Below are positions 35,190 to 43,926 of a DNA stretch of 64,000 bases, in pieces. A program made the translations under genes and the position numbers. The stretch spans positions 2,046,001 through 2,110,000 of the forward strand of contig JAFLBJ010000001.1 of assembly GCA_017303415.1 (NCBI GenBank). Direction: 5' to 3'. The notes below the pieces were generated by a model that searched no databases, had not been told where the DNA came from, and worked only from the letters and a program-made list of their open reading frames with translations. The stretch's first letter is position 1. Each line of letters begins with the position of its first letter. The DNA is from Chitinophagales bacterium (GTDB lineage Bacteria; Bacteroidota; Bacteroidia; Chitinophagales; Chitinophagaceae).

Positions 35190-35216
35190 AAGCTAAAAGC
35201 TAATAGCTTTTAGCTC
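35184..35216. repeat. heptad inverted repeat, family D
   Basis: AGCTAAAAGCT (35191-35201), AAT loop, AGCTTTTAGCT (35205-35215) is a perfect eleven-base stem, preceded by ACCTAAA which supplies the stop of the methyltransferase gene. Confidence 0.85.
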
Positions 35217-35245
35217 ATCGTAAATTATAAACTATCAATAGGTTT

Positions 35246-36121
35246 TTGTTGAAAAAATATCTCAGTTTAATTAAGTTTTCCCACACCATCTTCGCCATGC
35301 CCTTTGCGTTGATCGGGTTCTTTCTGGGTGTCCGGTCAGAAGGGGTCGAAATGGATTGGCAGGAAGGAGGAAAGCTGCTGTTCCTGGTGGTCCTTTGTAT
35401 GGTATTTGCACGAAGTGCCGCCATGGCCTTTAACCGTTACCTTGACCGGCAGTTTGACGCCAAAAACCCCCGTACCGCCATTCGCGAAATTCCAGCTGGA
35501 TTAATCAAAGCGAATCATGCTCTGTTGTTCACGGTCATATCGAGCTTACTTTTCGTCACCTGCGCTTTCTTTATCAATACCCTTTGTTTTTATCTTTCCC
35601 CGGTGGCCTTGCTGGTGGTATTGGGTTATAGCTATACCAAAAGGTTTACGGCTCTTTGTCACCTTGTTTTAGGACTCGGACTTTCCCTGGCACCGATCGG
35701 TGCCTATCTTGCCGTGGCCGGAGTGTTTGATGTGTTACCCATTCTTTTTTCTTTTTGTGTATTGTTTTGGGTCAGTGGGTTTGATATCATTTATTCGTTG
35801 CAGGACGAACATTTTGATAAAGAGAATGATCTTTATTCCATTCCTGCTCAACTGGGAAAGAAAAATGCATTGCAGGTTTCGCGGGTATTGCACGTGCTGT
35901 CTTTTGCCTGCTTACTCGGAGCTGGTCTATCCGGCCATTTTCATTGGGTCTATTGGGTTGGAATGGCGATGTTCACTGCCATGCTCATCTACCAGCATTC
36001 GATCGTTAAGCCCGATGATCTTCGCCGGGTGAATATTGCTTTTATGACAGCCAATGGCATAGCCTCGGTTGTATTTGCGATATTTGTGATTCTCGACCTT
36101 ATTCTCTTAGCTAATGGCTAA
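35246..36121 (+). CDS. mqnP: UbiA family prenyltransferase, probable MqnP
   Basis: A 291-residue integral membrane prenyltransferase, most like the enzyme assigned to the futalosine menaquinone route. The two Asp-rich motifs are visible as NRYLDRQFDAKNPRT and QDEHFDKENDLYSIP, and about eight membrane helices are evident. No ATG fits: the conserved N-terminus LKKYLSLIKFSHTIFAMPFA begins at a TTG (35246 or 35249). The final codons GCT AAT GGC TAA lie in the heptad D repeat. MqnA at 63014 belongs to the same pathway. Confidence 0.85.
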   Translation: MLKKYLSLIKFSHTIFAMPFALIGFFLGVRSEGVEMDWQEGGKLLFLVVLCMVFARSAAMAFNRYLDRQFDAKNPRTAIREIPAGLIKANHALLFTVISSLLFVTCAFFINTLCFYLSPVALLVVLGYSYTKRFTALCHLVLGLGLSLAPIGAYLAVAGVFDVLPILFSFCVLFWVSGFDIIYSLQDEHFDKENDLYSIPAQLGKKNALQVSRVLHVLSFACLLGAGLSGHFHWVYWVGMAMFTAMLIYQHSIVKPDDLRRVNIAFMTANGIASVVFAIFVILDLILLANG

Positions 36122-36140
36122 AAGCGAATAGCTATCAGCT
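36107..36140. repeat. heptad repeat, family D
   Basis: Words TTAGCT, AATGGCT, AAAAGCG, AATAGCT, ATCAGCT at 7-base spacing; the stop codon of the UbiA gene is the TAA formed at a word junction. Confidence 0.75.
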
Positions 36141-36172
36141 CTTGGTCTTCACAACAATAAAACAGAAACACC

Positions 36173-36583
36173 TTGGCCCGCATATTATCCATTGATTTTG
36201 GACTTAAACGAACCGGCATTGCCGTAACGGATCCATTGCAGATCATTGCTACTGGATTGACAACTGTGGAGTCAAAAGAGTTGATCGTTTTTTTGAAGAA
36301 ATACATGCAAACTGAAGCAGTGGAGCGTTTCCTGATCGGGGAACCAAAGAATTGGGATGATTCAGATACCCATGCCACGCCACTGGTGGAACAATGCATA
36401 AAGGACCTGGAAAAGAATTTTCCCCAGATTCCCATCACACGCGTGGATGAGCGTTACACATCGAAAATGGCAAAGGATGCCATGCTTGAAATGGGGATGA
36501 AGAAAAAGGACCGCCGCAAGAAAGGCCTCGTTGACGAGATTGCTGCAACGATCATGTTGCAGGAGTACCTGACAAAAATTTAG
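36173..36583 (+). CDS. ruvX: Holliday junction resolvase-like RuvX (YqgF)
   Basis: A 136-residue RNase H-fold protein proposed to resolve Holliday junctions and to take part in 16S rRNA 5' processing. The N-terminal MARILSIDFGLKRTGIAVTD carries the catalytic Asp in DFG. RVDERYTSKMA and VDEIAATIMLQEYL supply later acidic residues. The start codon is TTG at 36173; the homology reaches exactly to this codon and there is no ATG nearby. Length is normal. Confidence 0.94.
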   Translation: MARILSIDFGLKRTGIAVTDPLQIIATGLTTVESKELIVFLKKYMQTEAVERFLIGEPKNWDDSDTHATPLVEQCIKDLEKNFPQIPITRVDERYTSKMAKDAMLEMGMKKKDRRKKGLVDEIAATIMLQEYLTKI

Positions 36584-36671
36584 CTGGTAAGCTTTCTCCT
36601 GTTCTTTGCGGTAAATTGATGCCCCACCAATGCTCCCGATCTTCAGTATTCCATTTTTCTCTATAAGTCCG

Positions 36672-36679
36672 TAACTTTG
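36672..36679 (+). promoter_or_regulatory. -7 box of def
   Basis: TAACTTTG, 25 bases before the ATG at 36705. Confidence 0.6.
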
Positions 36680-36704
36680 TCCGTTAATCGGAAACAGAAA
36701 CAGA

Positions 36705-37286
36705 ATGATTCTTCCTATCGTAGCCTACGGACATCCAGTTTTGCGAAAACTTGCCACTGATATTCAACCTGATTACCCGGGTCTGGAAAAATTGATCGCG
36801 GACATGTGGGAAACCATGTATCACAGTAGCGGGGTAGGGTTGGCTGCTCCCCAGGTAAACCGTGACATACGTCTTTTTGTGGTGGACAGCCACCAGATAC
36901 TGAAAGGAATGGACAAGGAAGAAAGGGAAGAATATGGAGATGATCAGGGAACCAAAGAGGTATTTATCAATGCCCGAATTGTAGAATTTGAAGGGGAAGA
37001 TTGGCCTTATAATGAAGGGTGTCTGAGTATTCCCAAGATCCGCGAAGATGTTTGGCGCCCTATGCAGGTTGGCCTTGAATATGTGAACGAAAATTTTGAA
37101 CCCCGGAAGAGGATGTTCACCGGTATTACAGCCCGCGTCATCCAGCACGAATACGACCATATCGAAGGCAAGCTTTTTATTGATCACCTGACCCCTTTAA
37201 AGCGGAAATTGATGAAGGGAAAACTGGATGATATCTCAAAAGGGAAGATCAGCGTGGATTACCGGATGCTCTTTCCTAAAAAATAA
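36705..37286 (+). CDS. def: peptide deformylase
   Basis: A 193-residue metalloenzyme removing the formyl group from new proteins. The three motifs are present: GVGLAAPQVN (GxGxAAxQ), EGCLSIP (Cys ligand) and HEYDHIEG (HExxH ligands and catalytic Glu). Length is normal. The next gene starts one base after its stop, so the two are co-transcribed. Confidence 0.97.
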   Translation: MILPIVAYGHPVLRKLATDIQPDYPGLEKLIADMWETMYHSSGVGLAAPQVNRDIRLFVVDSHQILKGMDKEEREEYGDDQGTKEVFINARIVEFEGEDWPYNEGCLSIPKIREDVWRPMQVGLEYVNENFEPRKRMFTGITARVIQHEYDHIEGKLFIDHLTPLKRKLMKGKLDDISKGKISVDYRMLFPKK

Positions 37287-37287
37287 T

Positions 37288-38211
37288 ATGCGCCGACTGG
37301 TCCTGATATGGCTTTTCTTTCCTTTTACCGCCCTGGCTCAGGACGAAGACTCACTGGAAAATGAACGCCTCGCCCGCATGATCACCTTGTCTGAACTCGT
37401 GATGCGATCAGACCTGAGTATCCCCAAATTCATTGATCGTATAAAAAAGGACACCACCTTTTATAAGGCATTTCGCAATTTACGGGTGCTTGGTTTTACC
37501 TCGCTCAACGATATCCGGATGTTGGATAAAAAGGGTATTTTAAAGGCCTCGCTGCAAAGCCGCACAAAACAGGTGGTAAAAAATGGTTGCCGTAGTACCG
37601 AAGTTCTGGAGGAAAAAACCACTGGCGATTTTTATGACGGAGACCGCGAATACAATTACTACACGGCCGAACTTTATGCCAGTCTTTTTTTTGCCAAAGG
37701 CACCATTTGCGGAGAAAACAATATTGTAAAAGGGCATGACCGACAAGTAAAGGAAAAGAAAGGTCTGGATAAAAGAAAGGAACAACTCAAAATGCTATTT
37801 TTTGACCCGGGGAAGAAGATACCCGGTATTCCTTTTATGGGGGGCAAGACCGCTATTTTTGATGAACACATGAGTGAGCGATACGATTACTCCCTGGATA
37901 TGACCGATCAGGGAGGCCAATCCTGCTATTTGTTCACCATAACGGCCAAAGAAGGGTATAAAGGGAAAGTAGTGATAGACCGGATGGTAACCTGGTTCGA
38001 TGCCAATTCACTGGAGATTTTAGCCCGTCATTACTCCCTCAGTTATGATACGGGCATTTATGACTTTGAAGTGAGTATGGAGGTTCAACTTACGCATTTT
38101 GGCAACCTGTTGGTACCACGTGTGCTAAAATACAATGGCACCTGGGATGTGCCGCTGAAAAAAAGGGAACGAGCAGTTTTCACCGCCACCTTATTTGATT
38201 TTAACCGATGA
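37288..38211 (+). CDS. exported protein, unknown function
   Basis: A 307-residue protein with a signal peptide (MRRLVLIWLFFPFTALA, then Gln). I recognise no domain. The body is rich in Lys and aromatic residues, with two cysteines in NGCRSTEV and GTICGENN, and late beta-strands (SYDTGIYDFEVSMEVQLTHF). The ATG at 37288 starts the signal peptide and lies one base after the def stop. The 3' end overlaps the end of the convergent rluD gene by 11 bases. Confidence 0.75.
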   Translation: MRRLVLIWLFFPFTALAQDEDSLENERLARMITLSELVMRSDLSIPKFIDRIKKDTTFYKAFRNLRVLGFTSLNDIRMLDKKGILKASLQSRTKQVVKNGCRSTEVLEEKTTGDFYDGDREYNYYTAELYASLFFAKGTICGENNIVKGHDRQVKEKKGLDKRKEQLKMLFFDPGKKIPGIPFMGGKTAIFDEHMSERYDYSLDMTDQGGQSCYLFTITAKEGYKGKVVIDRMVTWFDANSLEILARHYSLSYDTGIYDFEVSMEVQLTHFGNLLVPRVLKYNGTWDVPLKKRERAVFTATLFDFNR

Positions 38212-39256
38212 TATTCTTTTGCTCGGCGTAACTCCTCCACTTGTCAATCACTGATTGAATATCCGATGGTAGATCTGCTTCAAAAAAAAGTTCCTTTCCC
38301 GAAACCGGATGGACAAATCCCAGGGTACGCGCATGCAGGGCATGACGTGGACAGAGGGCAAAGCAATTCTCCACAAACTGGCGGTACCGGGCATAAACAG
38401 TCCCTTTCACGATCTTATCACCACCATAGGTATCATCATTGAAAAGCGGATGACCCAGGTATTTCATATGAACCCTGATCTGGTGGGTACGGCCTGTTTC
38501 CAAAATACAACGTACCAGAGTGGTATAGCCAAATCGTTCGAGCACCTGGTAGTGGGTGATGGCCTCTTTTCCATGCTCACCATCCGGATAGGCTTCAAAT
38601 AATTTTCGAAAACGTTGATGACGTCCCACATGGGCGATGATCGTTCCACTGTCTTCCTTCAAATCGCCCCAAACAAGTGCTACGTATTGGCGCTTTACAG
38701 TATGATCGTAAAACTGTTTGGCCAGTTTGCTCATGGCTATTTGTGTCTTGGCCAAAACCAGCAAACCTGATGTGTTCTTATCGATACGGTGAACCAACCC
38801 AAACCGTGGCAGGGATTCTTCGGTCACCCCTGGATCCTTTTGCTTCAGGTACCAGGCCACACCATTTAGGAGGGTACCGGTATAATTACCACTTCCCGGA
38901 TGTACCACCATACCTGCTGGCTTGTTGATCATCATCAGGTGCTCATCTTCAAAAGCGATATTAAGCTCCATGGGTTCAGGTACCACCTCTGTATCCGCGG
39001 CGGAGGTATCCGAATACACTATGATCTCATCCAGACCCTTGACCTTGAAATTGGGTTTTACCTCCTTTCCATTGACCGTTACCAGCCCGGCATTGAGGGC
39101 CTGTTGTAATTTATTTCGGGTAGCCCCCTCTATCCGGTTCATCAGGTATTTGTCAATACGCAGCGGTTCCTGCCCTTTGTCGGTACGAAAGACAAAACGC
39201 TCATACAGATCATCATTGCCATATTGCCCCGGTTCTTTATCCAACTCCTCAGCCAT
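38201..39256 (-). CDS. rluD: 23S rRNA pseudouridine synthase, RluD type
   Basis: A 351-residue RluA/RluD-family enzyme. It has an N-terminal S4 RNA-binding domain (LRIDKYLMNRIEGATRNKLQ, about 30-85) and a catalytic domain with FGLVHRIDKNTSGLLVLAK, where the Asp of HRID is the nucleophile. TGRTHQIRVHMKYLGHPLFN is the second family motif. Which uridines are modified is inferred from family only. Its -7 box lies 14 bases upstream and is divergent from lipB. Confidence 0.94.
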   Translation of the reverse strand: MAEELDKEPGQYGNDDLYERFVFRTDKGQEPLRIDKYLMNRIEGATRNKLQQALNAGLVTVNGKEVKPNFKVKGLDEIIVYSDTSAADTEVVPEPMELNIAFEDEHLMMINKPAGMVVHPGSGNYTGTLLNGVAWYLKQKDPGVTEESLPRFGLVHRIDKNTSGLLVLAKTQIAMSKLAKQFYDHTVKRQYVALVWGDLKEDSGTIIAHVGRHQRFRKLFEAYPDGEHGKEAITHYQVLERFGYTTLVRCILETGRTHQIRVHMKYLGHPLFNDDTYGGDKIVKGTVYARYRQFVENCFALCPRHALHARTLGFVHPVSGKELFFEADLPSDIQSVIDKWRSYAEQKNIIG

Positions 39257-39270
39257 GAAAAAAATTTAGG

Positions 39271-39278
39271 CAAAAGTA
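39271..39278 (-). promoter_or_regulatory. -7 box of rluD
   Basis: TACTTTTG on the minus strand, 14 bases before the ATG; three bases separate it from the lipB -7 box on the other strand. Confidence 0.6.
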
Positions 39279-39281
39279 AGC

Positions 39282-39289
39282 TAACTTTG
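39282..39289 (+). promoter_or_regulatory. -7 box of lipB, near-leaderless
   Basis: TAACTTTG, seven bases before the ATG at 39297. Confidence 0.6.
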
Positions 39290-39296
39290 CCACCGC

Positions 39297-39986
39297 ATGG
39301 AAAGACAGGATGTGACCTTTCGTGACCTGGGACAAATGCCTTACAAGGAAGCCTGGGATTACCAGGAATCGTTGTTAAAAGCCAATGTACAGGCTAAATC
39401 GGAGGGTAAACCTACTGAACACTACCTTTTATTTGTCGAACATCCACCCGTTTATACCCTGGGTAAGAGTGGTAAGATCGAGCATGTTCTGCTCAACGAG
39501 GCTGAACTGGCCAGAAGAGGTATCGATTTTTTTAAAACCAATCGGGGAGGTGATATCACCTTTCATGGCCCTCAGCAGATCGTAGGGTACCCCATTTTTG
39601 ACCTCGAACGGATCTATACCGATATCGGCCGGTATCTACGCGAGCTCGAAGAAGTCATCATCCACACCTTGGCCTTTTATGGATTGAAAGGCGAACGATC
39701 CAAAGGAGAGACAGGTGTCTGGCTCGACCCGGGAATCCCCGGCAGAGAGAGAAAGATATGTGCCATGGGGGTAAGGTGCAGCCGCTGGATCACCATGCAC
39801 GGGTTTGCTCTTAATGTGAATACCGATCTGAACTACTTTAATTTTATCATTCCCTGTGGTATCCAGAATAAACAGGTTACTTCCATGGAGAAAGAGTTAG
39901 GAAGAAAAGTAGATATGCAAGAGGTGCAGGAGAAACTTCGTCTGTCTTTTGAAACTATATTCCCACTTCAGGTAACGAAAAGCTAA
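39297..39986 (+). CDS. lipB: octanoyltransferase
   Basis: A 229-residue enzyme moving octanoate from ACP to lipoyl domains. Motifs: GGDITFHGPQQIVGYPIFDL, the catalytic Lys in RKICAMGVR and the catalytic Cys in IIPCGIQNKQVTSM. Length is normal. The stop TAA is formed by the heptad D repeat AAAAGCTAATAGC. Confidence 0.96.
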   Translation: MERQDVTFRDLGQMPYKEAWDYQESLLKANVQAKSEGKPTEHYLLFVEHPPVYTLGKSGKIEHVLLNEAELARRGIDFFKTNRGGDITFHGPQQIVGYPIFDLERIYTDIGRYLRELEEVIIHTLAFYGLKGERSKGETGVWLDPGIPGRERKICAMGVRCSRWITMHGFALNVNTDLNYFNFIIPCGIQNKQVTSMEKELGRKVDMQEVQEKLRLSFETIFPLQVTKS

Positions 39987-39998
39987 TAGCTAACTACT
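39976..39998. repeat. heptad repeat, family D (short)
   Basis: Words AAAAGCT, AATAGCT, AACTACT, overlapping the lipB stop codon and followed by a T-rich stretch. Between converging genes. Confidence 0.6.
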
Positions 39999-40011
39999 TT
40001 TTCCTTTTACC

Positions 40012-40863
40012 TTATTTTGAAATAAAGAACCGGTGTTTTTCCAGGATCTTCCCGTTCTCAAACAACTCAAATTTGAACCAACCGGCGTGAAAGAAATTGG
40101 TTTTGTCCAGGACCAGGTAAGGCCGCTTCACTTCTTTTATCTCAAACAGAAAATTATCGTTGTCTTCGTAGAATTTAATGCTGTACTTCTTTTTGTCAAA
40201 ATCTTCCAGGCTGATTCGCAGATAGCCTTCCGCGTTGGTAAACAATCGCATGGAAGGGACAAACACATTGGGTTTGTTATTCGATTTTAACCCGGGCGCT
40301 TGTAATTTGTTGATCGAGTCAGCTAATACAAGGGCTTTATCATTCTTTATTTTCTTGGGGATATATTGGTCGGTCAGGGTATCGAGGACCATCACGATCA
40401 CCGAGTCAGGTGCTTTTTCAGTAAGCGGGATGACGAGTTTGGGTGTTTCTGTTTGAGACACGGCCGGAGCGACAGGTCTTGTAGTATCAAAAAATGGCCG
40501 CTGGCTTTTTGAGAAAACAAAATTGGCCCCATCGATCACGATGAAAAGACGGTAGAACATATTGTCCTTTGGCGCCTTGGTATCCAGATAACCATTTTCG
40601 CGGTTCAGAGGATCGGGTACTGTCAGGATCGTGGTAAAATTGCGCAGGCTGTCGTTGGATCGCTGGATGCTGATCTGTTTGACAGAGGGGTAACCATTGA
40701 CCCAGTTGACAAGGGTACGTTGCGGACCAAAATTGGTCACTTTAAATTGGGGAAGGGAATCTTTAACCTGTGCTGACAGGTTCAGTGTTATCACAAATAA
40801 AGTCAATACCAGAAAGGGCAGACGGGATAAGTGGAGTGTGGTTTCAGGATTTTTTCTTTTCAT
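40012..40863 (-). CDS. exported protein, unknown function
   Basis: A 283-residue protein with an N-terminal signal (hydrophobic LPFLVLTLFVITLNLSA, about residues 15-31). The segment FGPQRTLVNWVNGYPSVKQI followed by NGYLDTKAPKDNMFYRLFIV resembles a fibronectin type III strand pattern. The C-terminal 80 residues look like a beta-rich domain. No known family recognised. It is transcribed alone between lipB and an ACC deaminase-like gene. Confidence 0.7.
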   Translation of the reverse strand: MKRKNPETTLHLSRLPFLVLTLFVITLNLSAQVKDSLPQFKVTNFGPQRTLVNWVNGYPSVKQISIQRSNDSLRNFTTILTVPDPLNRENGYLDTKAPKDNMFYRLFIVIDGANFVFSKSQRPFFDTTRPVAPAVSQTETPKLVIPLTEKAPDSVIVMVLDTLTDQYIPKKIKNDKALVLADSINKLQAPGLKSNNKPNVFVPSMRLFTNAEGYLRISLEDFDKKKYSIKFYEDNDNFLFEIKEVKRPYLVLDKTNFFHAGWFKFELFENGKILEKHRFFISK

Positions 40864-40901
40864 GCCGGTAGCGACAAAGATAATAAAGCCCCTAAGAATC
40901 C

Positions 40902-41816
40902 CTAAAATATTAACGTTCCCTTTTTCAGGGAGCGATTACCCTGTAATCCTCCGCTGTGCACCACGAGGATTTTACGTCCGGCAGGGAAGTGATTTTCCTT
41001 TACGCGCTTCATCACTGCATAGAATAATTTACCGGTATAAATGATATCGGTGGGTATGCCTGTACTTTGATACCAATCATTCATGAAACGAATCAGTTCA
41101 TTATCCCAATGGGCATAGCCACCATGATGCGCATCATGATCCAGGATGTGCCGGCCCAAATCTGTATGACCAGGCAGGAGCGAGAGGATATCCCTTTCCA
41201 TAGAAACATACCCTTTCAATACCACAATGCCATGGATCGTGGATGCCTCATCAGCGGTATGTATTAAACCTGCCATGGTAGTACCTGTACCTACGGCACA
41301 AAAAATATCCTCGAAGGGTGGCGATGATTGTAATCCGGGTATCGTAGCTGCGCCCTTCCTGCCTTCGATTCCAAATCCCCCTTCAGGTACCAGGACCGCT
41401 CCATTTTGCTGAATAAGTAAATCGATGTCGTGTGGCAGCTGTTTAATCCGATAGGTTTCCCGGGAGAGAAATTGTAGTTCCATGCCCAGTTCAAGGGCAT
41501 CTTGCAAAGTAAGCGAAAGGGAAGTAGGTCGCTCACCCCGTATCAATCCGATGGCACGCAAACCATTTTCATGACAAAAAGCGGCTGTGGCAAGGATATG
41601 ATTTGACCAGGCTCCGCCAAAAGTGACGATCATTTTTTGTGATGTATGCCGGGCTTTTTCGGCATAATACCGGAGTTTGAACCACTTATTACCCGATACG
41701 AGTGGATGGATCCGATCAAGTCGCAAAACCTCCATGCGCACCTGTTTTTCCTCCAGCAGGGGATGGGTGACCTTTTCAGGGGCGATATGGTCTGAGGTTG
41801 ATAATGAAAAAATCAT
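40902..41816 (-). CDS. ACC deaminase / D-cysteine desulfhydrase-like enzyme
   Basis: A 304-residue PLP enzyme of the tryptophan synthase beta fold. SGNKWFKLRYYAEKA holds the PLP lysine (Asn-Lys). VTFGGAWSNHILATA is the substrate-binding loop and AVGTGTTMAGLIH the phosphate-binding loop. Sequence alone cannot separate ACC deaminase from D-cysteine desulfhydrase. It is divergent from a sugar nucleotidyltransferase gene with 50 bases between. Confidence 0.88.
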   Translation of the reverse strand: MIFSLSTSDHIAPEKVTHPLLEEKQVRMEVLRLDRIHPLVSGNKWFKLRYYAEKARHTSQKMIVTFGGAWSNHILATAAFCHENGLRAIGLIRGERPTSLSLTLQDALELGMELQFLSRETYRIKQLPHDIDLLIQQNGAVLVPEGGFGIEGRKGAATIPGLQSSPPFEDIFCAVGTGTTMAGLIHTADEASTIHGIVVLKGYVSMERDILSLLPGHTDLGRHILDHDAHHGGYAHWDNELIRFMNDWYQSTGIPTDIIYTGKLFYAVMKRVKENHFPAGRKILVVHSGGLQGNRSLKKGTLIF

Positions 41817-41866
41817 GGCATGAAGGGGCGAATTTATTTAATTTCGCGGCACTAATTAGAAACCAC

Positions 41867-42766
41867 ATGAAACCTGCCTTAGTCATCCTGGCCGCCGGAA
41901 TGGCCTCCCGTTACGGAAGTATGAAACAGATCGAAGGGTTTGGCCCCTCCGGGGAGACCATTATGGACTATTCCATTTATGATGCCATCAAGGCGGGATT
42001 TGGAAAGGTGGTATTTATCATCCGGGAAGAATTTGCGGAAAATTTCAAAGCCATTGTGGAGCCCCGCTGGAAGGGCAAGGTGGAATTGGCCTATGTTTTT
42101 CAACACCTGGGCCGGTTTACCGAACATTGCGAGATTCCTATGGAACGTACCAAACCCTGGGGTACTGCCCATGCGGTGATGTGTGCCAAAGATGCCGTAA
42201 ACGAACCCTTTGCCGTGATCAATGCCGATGATTTCTACGGCAGAGATGGCTTTGTCAAGGCCTATGAATTCCTGATGAATGAAAGCAATGCCTCAACGTA
42301 TTCCATCATAGGATATGAATTATTGAAAACACTATCCGACAATGGTACCGTGAACCGCGGCGTTTGTCAGGTCGATGATCAGGGAAACCTGACCGCCATT
42401 GCCGAGCGGTTGAATGTTTCCCTGAAAGATGGGAAAATTGTTTGCGAGGATGACCAGCAACCACATGAATTGCCTCTTCAGACTTCGGTCTCCATGAATT
42501 TCTGGTGTTTTACACCTTCGATATTTCCTTACTCAGAAAAATTATTCAAGGAATTCCTTGATGCGAATGTACTCAACATGAAGGCTGAGTTCTTTATTCC
42601 CATTGTAGCCGATAAGTTCATCAATGACAAAGTAGGGGTCATCAAAGTAATCCCTACCAGCGCGCAATGGTTTGGTGTAACTTATAAAGAGGATGCGCCA
42701 GAGGTAAAGAAGAGCCTGGATACCCTGATCGCCAAAGGCGAATACCCCGATAACCTTTGGGCCTAA
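41867..42766 (+). CDS. sugar-phosphate nucleotidyltransferase-like protein
   Basis: A 299-residue GT-A fold nucleotidyltransferase. The N-terminal VILAAGMASRYGSMKQIEG has the nucleotide-binding LAAGxxxR pattern; GPSGETIMDYSIYDA and FAVINADDFYG (metal-binding Asp) follow. Which sugar and nucleotide are used is not readable. The ATG at 41867 is chosen because homology begins there; the open frame upstream overlaps the divergent gene. Confidence 0.85.
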   Translation: MKPALVILAAGMASRYGSMKQIEGFGPSGETIMDYSIYDAIKAGFGKVVFIIREEFAENFKAIVEPRWKGKVELAYVFQHLGRFTEHCEIPMERTKPWGTAHAVMCAKDAVNEPFAVINADDFYGRDGFVKAYEFLMNESNASTYSIIGYELLKTLSDNGTVNRGVCQVDDQGNLTAIAERLNVSLKDGKIVCEDDQQPHELPLQTSVSMNFWCFTPSIFPYSEKLFKEFLDANVLNMKAEFFIPIVADKFINDKVGVIKVIPTSAQWFGVTYKEDAPEVKKSLDTLIAKGEYPDNLWA

Positions 42767-42770
42767 AAAA

Positions 42771-42798
42771 AGCGCCTGCACCACGAGGGGCAGACGCT
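42771..42798. terminator. terminator between converging genes
   Basis: AGCGCCTGC-10-GCAGACGCT (one mismatch). On the minus strand it is followed by seven T, so it ends the protease gene efficiently. Confidence 0.8.
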
Positions 42799-42819
42799 AT
42801 ATGATTCAAAGGGAATATC

Positions 42820-43926
42820 TTAATTGATCTTCACCATGAAGATGAAATCTTCGATCTTTCTCACCTGTTCGGTGCGATCAAGGCCTTTCATTGAACCTGT
42901 AGGGAGTTTCAACCCCTGATGTGTTGTATCCGATTTCTTCAATTCCTCAATGGCTTTACCGATATATTTGGAATGTATTGCAAATACCACACCTTCTGCG
43001 GCTGTTTGACGGGTACTCAAAAGTCCGATCACTTCACCATTCTTATTTAAAACCGGGCTACCGCTGTTACCGGGGTTAGCTGCAATGGCGATCTGGCAGG
43101 AGAGGGTATCACCCTGATATCCTGTTTTGGAACTCAGATAGCCTTCTCCATATACGATCTGATCACGAGGGAAACCCATGGTATAGATCGGCTCGGCCAG
43201 GTCGGTAGAAGATTTTTTAAAATTAAACGGGATCGAATTATACCCCTTGAAGGCGTCATCTTCGATCTTCAGGATCGCAATGTCTTTCGAAGGGTCATTA
43301 TAAACCAGAATGGCTTTAAACAACTGGCCCTTGGTATTCTGCACAACGATATTACGGGCATTGTGCACCACGTGTTTGTTGGTGACCAGGTAACCTTTAC
43401 CATCCACCAGAAAACCTGTTCCACCGGAGGTAAAAGAGGCCGGATCGATCTTGCTTTTGATCTTATTGATCTCCGCTTTCTGGGCATTATTGTCACGGGA
43501 TACCTGGTTGATCTTACGGTCCAGGGCCTGAAGACGTTCGCTATCCTGTTTAGGGGAAATAACCCAGACGAGAGCTGAGAAGGTCAGGGCGGTAACACCC
43601 GCGATGGAGGCTGCAACGGCTACAACCCGCTTATAGCGGTTCCAGAGGTAAACAACTTTGGACCGACCTGCCGCTGTGGTGGAATGGATCACATTCCGCA
43701 TGGAAAGGTCAGTATGTACGTCCTGAAGGGTAGATTTGAACTCTTTACGCTCGGCAAGTTCATTGACTTCATGTAAAAAGAGGGTATGGGCTACGACCAT
43801 CTGGTCCACTTCCGGATTGTCTTTTCTCAATTGTTCAAAATAGACCCGCTCATCGGGTTTCATTTCTCCCCGGATGTATCGCTCCACGGCCTCAATCATC
43901 TTTACTTCATCCATTTCCGTTCCCAT
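42820..43926 (-). CDS. membrane protein joining anti-sigma-like head and trypsin-like protease
   Basis: A 368-residue protein in three parts. Residues 5-60 (ERYIRGEMKPDERVYFEQLR, NPEVDQMVVAHTLFLHEV) resemble the cytoplasmic head of Bacteroidota anti-sigma factors. A membrane helix spans about 100-123 and a coiled coil 128-160. Residues 165-325 are a periplasmic trypsin-like domain with His185 (VTNKHVV), Asp215 (PSKDIAI) and Ser288 (PGNSGSPV); no PDZ domain follows. The gene overlaps the sigma factor gene by 20 bases, or 8 if Met5 is the start (ATGGATGA). Predicted role: membrane switch for the sigma factor. Confidence 0.85.
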   Translation of the reverse strand: MGTEMDEVKMIEAVERYIRGEMKPDERVYFEQLRKDNPEVDQMVVAHTLFLHEVNELAERKEFKSTLQDVHTDLSMRNVIHSTTAAGRSKVVYLWNRYKRVVAVAASIAGVTALTFSALVWVISPKQDSERLQALDRKINQVSRDNNAQKAEINKIKSKIDPASFTSGGTGFLVDGKGYLVTNKHVVHNARNIVVQNTKGQLFKAILVYNDPSKDIAILKIEDDAFKGYNSIPFNFKKSSTDLAEPIYTMGFPRDQIVYGEGYLSSKTGYQGDTLSCQIAIAANPGNSGSPVLNKNGEVIGLLSTRQTAAEGVVFAIHSKYIGKAIEELKKSDTTHQGLKLPTGSMKGLDRTEQVRKIEDFIFMVKIN